64,000 nucleotides of DNA from Apodemus sylvaticus (lineage: Eukaryota; Chordata; Mammalia; Rodentia; Muridae): contig NC_067472.1 of assembly GCF_947179515.1 (NCBI RefSeq), positions 170,923,107 to 170,987,106 on the forward strand, given 5' to 3'. Below, piece by piece: positions 55,690-64,000 of the stretch. A model generated the notes under the pieces. It did not search any database. It had not been told where the DNA came from and saw nothing but the letters and a program-made list of their open reading frames with translations. The translations under genes and the position numbers were made by a program. Position 1 is the stretch's first letter; every line of letters begins with the position of its first letter.

Positions 55690-57188
55690 ATGGACCTAAC
55701 TCCATTAAAGATCCAAGGCACAAAACAGAAACTGAAAAAGAAACATTTCTTAATTCTTTTCACGAAGACACTATTTTCCCCTACCAAAAATACACACAGA
55801 CTCAACAACAACAAAAAAGAAAACTATAGATCAATATCCTTTATGAATACAGATGCAAAACTTCTCAATAAAATACTTGCAAAATGAATTCAAGAACATA
55901 TCAAAAAGATTACACGCCATGATCAAGTTAGCTTCATTCCAGAGAAGCAGGCATGGCCAACATACGTAAAGCAATAAATGTAGCCCACCACATAAACAGA
56001 TAAAGGAAAAAAAACCCACATAATCATCTCATGTAGATGCAGAAAATACCTTTGACAAAATCCAGTCTGAGGATATAAAAGACAGCAAGACGACAGCCAA
56101 TATCATCCTAAATGGAGAGAAACTCAAAGCATTTCCACCAGAATCAGGAATAAGACAATGTCCACACACTCTCCCTATTTATTCAAATGATATTTGAAGT
56201 TTTAGCTAGAACAGTAAGACAACTGAAGATCAAAGGGACACAATAGCAAGGGAAGAAGTCAAAGCATCCTTATTTGCAGATATGATTTTATACATAAAAG
56301 ACCCTGAACAATCCACCCCCAAACTTCCACAGCTGATAAACGCTTACTGAAAGTAGGAGTATACAAAATTAACACCAAAAACTAGTAGCCTTCCTATACA
56401 CAAATGACAAACATATCTGAGAAATAAATCAGAGAAACTGTAATTGCCACAAACAAACAAACAAACAACTTGGGATAACTCTAACCAAGCAAGTCAAAGA
56501 CGTGTATACCACCACCACCACCATCACCACAGCTACTAAAAACTTTAAGACATAAAAAAAGAAATTATCAGAAAATAGAAAGATTGCCAATGCTCATAGA
56601 TCAGTAAGATCAACATTGTGAAATGGCTATCCTACCAAAAGCAATCTACAGAACACAATTCTTCACAAAAACTGGAAAAAAAATCTTAAACTTCACATGG
56701 TAGCACAACAAAACAAAACAGAACAAAACAAAACAACAAAGAGCACACAAGATAAGTAATAATCCTGGGTAATAAGAGAACTGCTAGAGGTCTCACCATT
56801 CCACATTTCAAGCTATACTACCAAGCTATTGTAAAAAATCAGCTTGATATTAGCATGAAAACAGACACATTGATCAATGGAATCAAACTGAAGACCTAGA
56901 TATAATTCCACACATGTATGGATACTTGATTCTTGAGAAGCCAAAAATACAGCATCTCCAACAAATGGTGCTGGTCTAACTGGATAACCAAATGTAGAAG
57001 AATGAAAGGATATATATCTATCTCCCTGCCCCTGCACAAAACCCTAAGTTGATAAAGTACCTCAACATAAACCAGATACCCTGAAGAGAAACTGGGGAAT
57101 AGGTTTGAATTCATTGGCCCAGAACTTTCTGAACAGGACACTGATAACAGGGACATTAAAGCAACAATAAATGGGACTTCATAAAGCT
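55690..57188 (+). mobile_element. L1 fragment, ORF2 region, decayed (upstream part)
   Basis: 'aactatagatcaatatcctt', 'cttctcaataaaatacttgc' and 'gatcaagttagcttcattcc' are reverse-transcriptase region phrases of rodent L1. Many frameshifts; no long frame survives. The element is split by the B1 at 57205 and resumes at 57735. The 5' start is approximate. Confidence 0.92.
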
Positions 57189-57204
57189 AAAAAGCTTCTG
57201 TATA

Positions 57205-57718
<514 letters not shown>

Positions 57719-57734
57719 AAAAAGCTTCTGTATA

Positions 57735-57850
57735 GCAAAGGACACTGTTATTTGGACAAAGCAGCAGCTTTGGGGGAAAGTCTTTACCAAGTATACATCT
57801 AATAGAGGGTTAGTATCTAGATTATACAAAGAACTTAAAAAAAAATCCCA
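57735..57850 (+). mobile_element. L1 fragment, continuation after the B1 insertion
   Basis: 'gcaaaggacactgttatttg' to 'caattaaaaaatggttggg', the direct continuation of the L1 before 57189. Confidence 0.92.
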
Positions 57851-57859
57851 ATTAAAAAA

Positions 57860-58015
57860 TGGTTGGGTGGTAGGAAAACTTGCTGCTCTTGCAAAGGACC
57901 CAAGTGTGGTTCCCAGCATCCACAAGGTAGCTCTCAACCATCTGTAATTTCAGTCCCAGATCTGATGCCCCTTCTGGCCTTTGTGCAGGCAAACACTCAT
58001 GCAACATAAAGTACC
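57860..58015 (+). repeat. B2/B3-like SINE body
   Basis: 'gacccaagtgtggttcccag' and 'gtagctctcaaccatctgta' after an A-box remnant. Confidence 0.75.
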
Positions 58016-60366
58016 ACAGTGATCTCCAGTGAAGTGATGGACTTCCTGAGGTGTGAACCCATGTCTGTTTCTCCCACATAGGGCCCTGATAACAGATCCA
58101 AGTAATGAGTCCACCAAAGTCCAACTCAGTGAACCGCTGACTTAATGGGCTTACTTGTGTAGGAATGGGAGGTTATAGAAAGGCTTGTATAACTCAAAGG
58201 CAGCTTTGGCAGCTGGGTCAACACAAAGCCCACCCCAGCACGGGTAATGGACGTACATCTGGAACTCTCTGGACACCTTGCAGGCATCTTTATGATCAGA
58301 GACCCTCTTGTTTGCAGCAGGAATTACTACTTTAGAACCTAGATGAGAGGCCCTTATAAATCTTTTCGGTAACTTCCTGAGACTTGTGAGTTGTTTGCTT
58401 CTGGCATCTTCTAAATTTTGTATTTCAAACTATGTGTATCTGTTGGTAGGAGTATGCACATGTGAGTACAGGTGACAATAGAGACCAGAGGTGTGGCTCC
58501 TCCTGAGCTGGATTTACAGATGGTTATGGATGCTGGGATCAGACTTGAGTCCATAACCACTAGGCCTCTCTCCAGGATGGAATGGTTCAATTCAGAGCAA
58601 AATGCTACACAAGAGACCCCAATTCTGTGGATATCTGACTTCATTCTGCCAAAAGCAATGTGTCATGATAGTCTTGGATCATGTTTGTCCAAATGTTTGT
58701 CATTGACATCAACTGGCCAAAATTTAGCTGGATCACATCTAGTTAAGTTTTGACAATGCTGGACAATAGTCAATTCTCAACAGGGTTTTCACTTTACCAC
58801 TGTACCACAAACTTATTTTGCTTTTTCATGCTGGGATTAGATGTATAGACCAGCACTAAGCCATAGCGTGGTCCCTGGGGACTCTTTAGATCTTTGTCAC
58901 TATCACATAAAAACTAGTCTCCTTATAATTTGTAACTATGCACACATATTTCCATTTGGGACAAAGTTCACATCTGACCAAACTACATAATAATGACCAC
59001 TATGACTCCAGAATTCTTTCATGCCCTAGAAAGAAACCCTGCACCCACAACCATGATGCTGTCCCTTCCTGTTCTCCTGTGGCAACAAGTGAACCTTCTG
59101 TGTATTTGTGTATATACATCACTGTATATCTGTGTATTTGCCTCTTCTGGACTTTGCACAGAAGTGAAACTTTACAAAAAAGGTGGTCTTTTGTCTGCTT
59201 GCTCTCACCCACTGTTACTCCAGGGTTAGTCCTCACCTGAAAATGCACCATAGAGAGCCTGACCAACAGGGTCTCTGTCATGTGGACTTCCCTATTTCTG
59301 ACCCTCTAGGCCTCTAACCCTTAGCTGCCGTTCCAAGTCAATGTACACCTCATTTACTACCTGAGGACTGTTGGGTTTCTGCAGAGAAGGGTAATGACAG
59401 TGCCACCACATGGGGGGGGGGCAGTGGCGAGGTGTGTGTGTGGACTTGAGAGAAGATATCAAAACATACATGCATACATACATACATGCATACACACATA
59501 CATGTGCTTTCTAACACTTAAAAAGTCATTTCTGCTTGCAGACACACATCCTCTGAGCAGAAGTCATCATCACAGCAGCTGCAATCACACTGAAGTGAGC
59601 CTTGAGGTTGGACCTGTTGTTTATGTCCCCTCACAGGAGGGGTGTGGAAGGCCATCAGTCCCTCAGCTGCTATCCCTCCCTGTCCACTGAGTCTGCAGAC
59701 TCACTGTTTTGGAAGATGCTCATCTGTGCAGTTATGGGCAAGTCGTCATCCATGCTGGGGTAAGACTTCTAAGCACCGTGGCTGCCTTGGGGTCACCAGG
59801 CTCCTGAAGGTATCCCTCACTCACGTTCTGTACGCATGCCCCAAAACCTCACCAATTCCTAAGCTGGGCTTCGGTGGAATTACTTGAGAGGAGGTAGATA
59901 CTTGTTTTCTCAAGAAAGGTCCTCATAGCACACAAGAACCCGCACAAACACGGGCACCCAGACTAACAGCATCACATGAATGTGGGTATCTTTACTTCTT
60001 ACAAATTCTTTATTCTTTTCCTCAGGTATATTAATTTGTGTATTTAAAATATGCAATGCACAGCTATAATTAGGTCTCTTTATTTAAAAACATGGATAAG
60101 GAATTGACTTTGTACAAGAGCCTTTCACATGATCAGTATCTATAGTGTCAGGTCTGCTGGGGCTACTGACATCTGACTTGTGTTTGAAGGACTTTCTGCA
60201 TTCAAAAGTCACCTCAGGTTTCTCTGCACAAAATGAAAGCCAAGAGCCTTCAGCTGTTGAAAACCTTCCCAATCAAGGACATATTTTTCTGTTTCAATTT
60301 GATGATGTTCCTTCAGCTGATATGTATGACTGAACTATAGCGCGCACACACGCACAGCGCTCGCTC
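58016..60366. other. Intergenic with a few repeats
   Basis: A reversed tRNA-derived SINE lies near 58430-58590; short ATAC repeats at 59460-59500. 60085-60300 may belong to the 3' untranslated region of the minus-strand zinc-finger gene. No further gene recognised. Confidence 0.45.
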
Positions 60367-61868
60367 CTAAGGATTCTCACCAGTGTGAATTTGTTGGTGA
60401 GATGACAACTGTGACTTGCGCAGGAAGCCCTTCCCACATTGGCGACAGACAAATGGTTTTTCACTACTGTGAGTCCTACGATGTGCTTGTAAGGAAGATC
60501 TGCCACTGAAAGCTTTCCCACAGTCAACGCACACATAGGGTTTCTCACCTGTGTGGATTCTTCGGTGCTCATTTAGTTGGGCTTTAGAAGACATGGCCTT
60601 CCCACAGTCGCTGCATACGTAAGGCCTCTCCCCAGTGTGAATTCTTTGATGTGTGCTGAGAACTGAACTGTGGCTGAAGGCCTTCCCGCAATCGGGGCAC
60701 ACGTAAGGCTTCTCACCAGTGTGAGTTCGGTGATGCACTTTAAGGTGCGACTTCCTCCGGAATGACTTCCCACAGTCACGGCATTTGTACGGCTTCTCAC
60801 CAGTGTGAATTCGACGATGCACAGGCAGGTGAGATTTATTCCTGAACAATTTCCCACAATCTCTGCACTCATGGGGTTTCTCCCCTGTGTGAAACTGTAT
60901 GTGCTTCTTCAGATCTGATGCGTAAACAAACAATTTCCCACAGTGGCTACACATGTAAGGCTTCTCCCCAGTGTGGATCCTCTGATGCGTGGTGAGGACT
61001 GACTTTTGGCTAAAGGCCTTCCCACAGTCAGAGCACACGTAAGGCCTCTCACCTGTGTGTATTCGAAGATGGACCTTTAGGTGGGAGGCATAACTGAATG
61101 ACTTGCCACAGTCACGGCATCTGTAAGGTTTCTCCCTTGTGTGAGTGTCACGATGTGCCCGCAGGCTAGATGTACCTGCAAGTGACTTCAGGCAGTCAGG
61201 ACATTCATAACGTGTCTCTCCTCTGTTTGTTCCTGGATGACCGCTCAACTCAGATTTCTGAAGGAAGGATTTCCCACATAGGTGGCAAATGAAATGTGTC
61301 TCTATAGCGTTAGTGGTTTCCTGCTGACACCAAGCTGACCTGGCAGCAAAGGCCTTCTCATTGTTGATATATTCAGCTGGCTTGTCCTGAGAAAGAATGT
61401 CATGATGCATAAACGGTTGCTCAGGGCTGAGAACATTTGCACACTGGTCACCTCTGTGTGCTCTGTCTCCTGTGTTGTGAATTGTACACACAGCACTGGG
61501 AAGGCCTTGTGTGAAGAACCGACAAGAGTCAAGGACGCCATTAGGCTGCAGTGGGGTGCTGCTTTGAGGTTCTCTGTCTGCTGGAAGGTCAGGCTGCAAT
61601 GTCTTTTCACAGGGGCAACACCTCAGAGATGCCCCAGTTGCTTCACATCCATCACGATTGTTTACCATTAGGGTCTTCTGGCTGAAGGAAGCACCAGGAC
61701 TCAAGGGTGGGATCTGATTTTGCTGATCTGACCTTTGAGGATCACCACCGTGCCGCGGTTCCTCTATAATGGAACAGTAGGAACCACCTCTAGTGATTAC
61801 TCTTGATACATCATTTGGAAATGCAGCTTTCACACATACTTGGTGTGGCGAGTCACGCTCTGACTCCC
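60367..61868 (-). CDS. C2H2 zinc-finger protein, ZNF175-like, terminal coding exon
   Basis: A probable DNA-binding repressor of the KRAB class. The exon begins at a minus-strand acceptor 'tttctcaacag|ggg' and is open to TAG at 60367. Its spacer (KAAFPNDVSRVITR, GGSYCSIIEE, QQNQIPPLSP) resembles what I recall of human ZNF175, whose human locus also neighbours Siglec and CEACAM18 genes. Eleven C2H2 fingers follow with TGE(K/R)P linkers. Finger 1 has lost its second zinc histidine, finger 2 lacks the core F, finger 9 has M for F; the rest are canonical. Fingers 3-4 and 7-8 are paired relatives (CRDCGKSF..SHLKVH, then SVL.THQRIH). The last finger ends at ENP*. No in-frame ATG is needed, since this is an internal-to-terminal exon. 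No KRAB exon was recognised in 61869-64000, so it lies outside, or the gene has lost it. Confidence 0.9.
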
Positions 61869-62500
61869 CTGTTGAGAAAGAGATGAAGGAACAAGGTGAG
61901 CATGACTGAGGAGGAATCAGACTCTGACTACAGAGAGATCTGTCAGAAGTAATGATTCTGACGATGGTGAGAACACTTGAGAGATGCTATCATGGCCCTT
62001 ATAGTATGCTGCATATTTATGCAACACAGCAACTTTCTCTGCAGTAAATACATAAAGTCACTGAATCCTCTCAGTCACTCCACAGTGCACCTACACCTAG
62101 ACACCTTGCTTTCCTCATGAGGACACAGAGCCTCAGTCAGTGTGGCCAAGATCACTTACACAATTTGTTGGGAAATTGGGTTTGGTGAAAGACAACCAGG
62201 TTATGTAAGAGGTCTAGTACTATAAACATAGGCAGACAAATAAGTTAAGGGAGAAAAGACTGGACACAGTCAATGGGGTCAAAAGAAAGGGATGCAAGCC
62301 GTTTTCTCACCCGTTTTGTTGTTGTTACATTTTTTAAGTTCCCTCTGTTTGTAAGGATTAACGTCAGACTTCGCCATGCTCCGAAAGTCTTTGCGCCTAA
62401 TCTTTACACTTCCAAGTTTTTATTTTTTTGTATCTTGTCGACTTAATGTGTTTGTGTGTGTGCTCACATGTGTACATCTGTTTACTCCTGCATGTGTGTG
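61869..62500 (-). other. Intron upstream of the zinc-finger exon
   Basis: MIR-like phrase near 62090-62170. No KRAB box seen on the minus strand. Confidence 0.5.
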
Positions 62501-62665
62501 TGAAATTCCCAGCACCCACATGACCACTCACAACCAACTGTACCTCCAAGTCCAGAAGATTGAACACTCACTCTCTTAGGGCTCTGCAGGCACCAGGCAC
62601 ACATGGGGTACACAGGCATCCATGAGACCAAACACTCATACAAGTAAGATAACTCCAATACAGCT
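62501..62665 (+). repeat. tRNA-derived SINE 3' part
   Basis: 'ttcccagcacccacatgacc' then 'gcaggcaccaggcacacatg' and 'catacaagtaagataactcc'. Confidence 0.75.
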
Positions 62666-62727
62666 CAACAACATCAACATAAAAGTGGTCAATCACTCCT
62701 AACTCTAAGCACTTACTCACATCCTCT

Positions 62728-62945
62728 AACTCAGTAGTTCTCAACCTTGTGTGGTGTGGAGAGGTGTCAAATGACCCTTTCCTAGGCATATCAGATACTC
62801 TGCATATCAGATATTTATATTACAATTTATAGCAGTAGCAAAATTATAGTTAGGAAGTACCAGTGAAAGTAATTTTATGATTGGCAGTCGCTACAACATA
62901 AGGAACTAAAGGGTCACAGCATCAGGGAGTTTGAAGTCTACTGCT
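62728..62945 (-). mobile_element. URR1 hAT-type relic, reversed
   Basis: 'ctcagtagttctcaaccttg' with 'ttatagttaggaagtacc' and 'ggaactaaagggtcacagca'. Confidence 0.9.
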
Positions 62946-63750
62946 CTAACTCAACTAAGTTTGCTTGGTTTGGTCTTTTATTCCAATTCAAAATTACTTT
63001 ATGGAGTAACCACTCTAAGTACCCTCAAAATCAACTCCCATGTCACCTCAGACTGAGGGTGATGCTACTTCATAGGAACCCCGAGAGCAGTCACTCCCCA
63101 CATCCTCCTAATGATGGCTGCACCCCAAACAGCCGTTCCTTAGTGTTTCCTGAGTGTTTACACTCAGCACACACAAAGGCACCACTGCTATTCCACACTG
63201 TCCATCACAACTTGTTTCCTTCCATTTACTTTAGCAGACATTGAGAAATCTTCTAAAACAGGAGAAAACAGTATCTTCTGCTTATCTTTAGGAACTCAAT
63301 GCATATAATTCTTTATTTGCTGAGACTGCTGTTCACAAAGCTTAACTCTGATGAAGCAGCAGCAGCAGCAGCAACAACAACAGAGAAGACAATCTAATCA
63401 ACAGATTATAGCAATGGGGAGGCCAGCAGAGCAGACATTAACAGAAACATAACTGTGGCTCAGAGCATAAGTGAGGAAAAATACTCAGCGACATTTATTT
63501 ACAAGTTGGTAATATACGGCCACTGAAAAGAACTGATGAATTCTACATCATACAAAATAATTGAATATTTGCATCAAATCATCAGGAAGAAGAGAAAGAA
63601 ATAGACATGTTTGCTGTATGAGAAAATGTCAATAGAATATTAATCAAATTCGTAAGTGGAACCCACAAATATCATTAGGAACAAACAATTTAAATAAGGA
63701 TATAGGGAATTGTGTTGTACTGATTTCAGTGGAATTAAGAAACAGTCATA
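62946..63750. other. Intergenic or intronic, nothing recognised
   Basis: A short (CAG)n(CAA)n run at 63355-63382. No exon recognised. Confidence 0.5.
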
Positions 63751-63751
63751 T

Positions 63752-63945
63752 AGGGGCTGGTAAGATGGCTCAGCAGTTAAGAGCACTGACTGCTCTTCCG
63801 AAGGTCCTGAGTTCAAATCCCAGCAACCACATGGTGGCTCACAACCATCTGTAACAAGATCTGACTCCCTCTTCTAGAGTGTCTAAAGACAGCTACAGTG
63901 TACTCACATACAATAAATAAATAAATCGTTAAAAAAAAAAAGAAA
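63752..63945 (+). repeat. B2 SINE, near consensus
   Basis: 'ggggctggtaagatggctca' to 'caataaataaataaatcgtt' and an A-rich tail; intact A and B boxes. Confidence 0.97.
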
Positions 63946-64000
63946 GAGTCATATAAGTCATATACTAGAAAATAAGAATATGAAGTAATAAAGCAGGAAA

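Overview
The window is nuclear DNA of a murine rodent. The evidence is many B1 and B2 SINEs, URR1 hAT relics, a rodent L1 with a pure-purine SINE tail inserted in it, long CA/GAAA/GATA microsatellites, and intron-split immune genes. Few clean ID elements argue against rat; I cannot name the species. Gene content (Ctu1, a CD33-related Siglec, Ceacam18, ZNF175-type KRAB zinc fingers) places it in the region matching human 19q13.4 and mouse chromosome 7. Real coding DNA is only about 5 kb; almost every other open frame is a repeat or chance. Layout: 1-6060 gene-free, with L2 and SINE relics. 6324-8257 (minus): coding exons of Ctu1, the catalytic subunit that 2-thiolates the wobble uridine of cytosolic tRNAs. 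A probable non-coding first exon and promoter lie near 11.86-12.03 kb, so a degraded retroviral LTR at about 8.7 kb sits in intron 1. 12.2-23.3 kb: repeats. 23375-32029 (plus): a complete seven-exon Siglec-E-type inhibitory receptor of 483 residues, with consensus splice sites, the sialic-acid arginine, an ITIM and an ITIM-like motif, and a 22-residue tandem duplication in its tail. 37.1-43.72 kb (minus): Ceacam18, recognisable exon by exon and joined by a correctly split codon, but broken by a stop and several frameshifts. 47.2-50.5 kb (minus): an open KRAB-A exon upstream of a thoroughly decayed C2H2 array. 55.7-57.85 kb: L1 fragment carrying a B1 with a 360-bp GAAA-type tail. 60367-61868 (minus): intact C2H2 exon with 11 fingers and a ZNF175-like spacer; its KRAB exons were not found in the window. 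How the genes work together: there is no operon logic. Ctu1 is a housekeeping gene; Siglec-E and Ceacam18 are Ig-superfamily surface proteins of a fast-evolving cluster; the zinc-finger loci are probable tandem relatives, one alive and one dying. The most noteworthy observations are the ITIM-proximal duplication in Siglec-E, the apparent loss of Ceacam18, the orphan KRAB exon, a decayed copy of Ctu1 exon 3 inside Ctu1's own intron, and two kinds of tandem array built from tRNA-like promoter segments of SINEs. I saw no convincing unknown multi-gene system.
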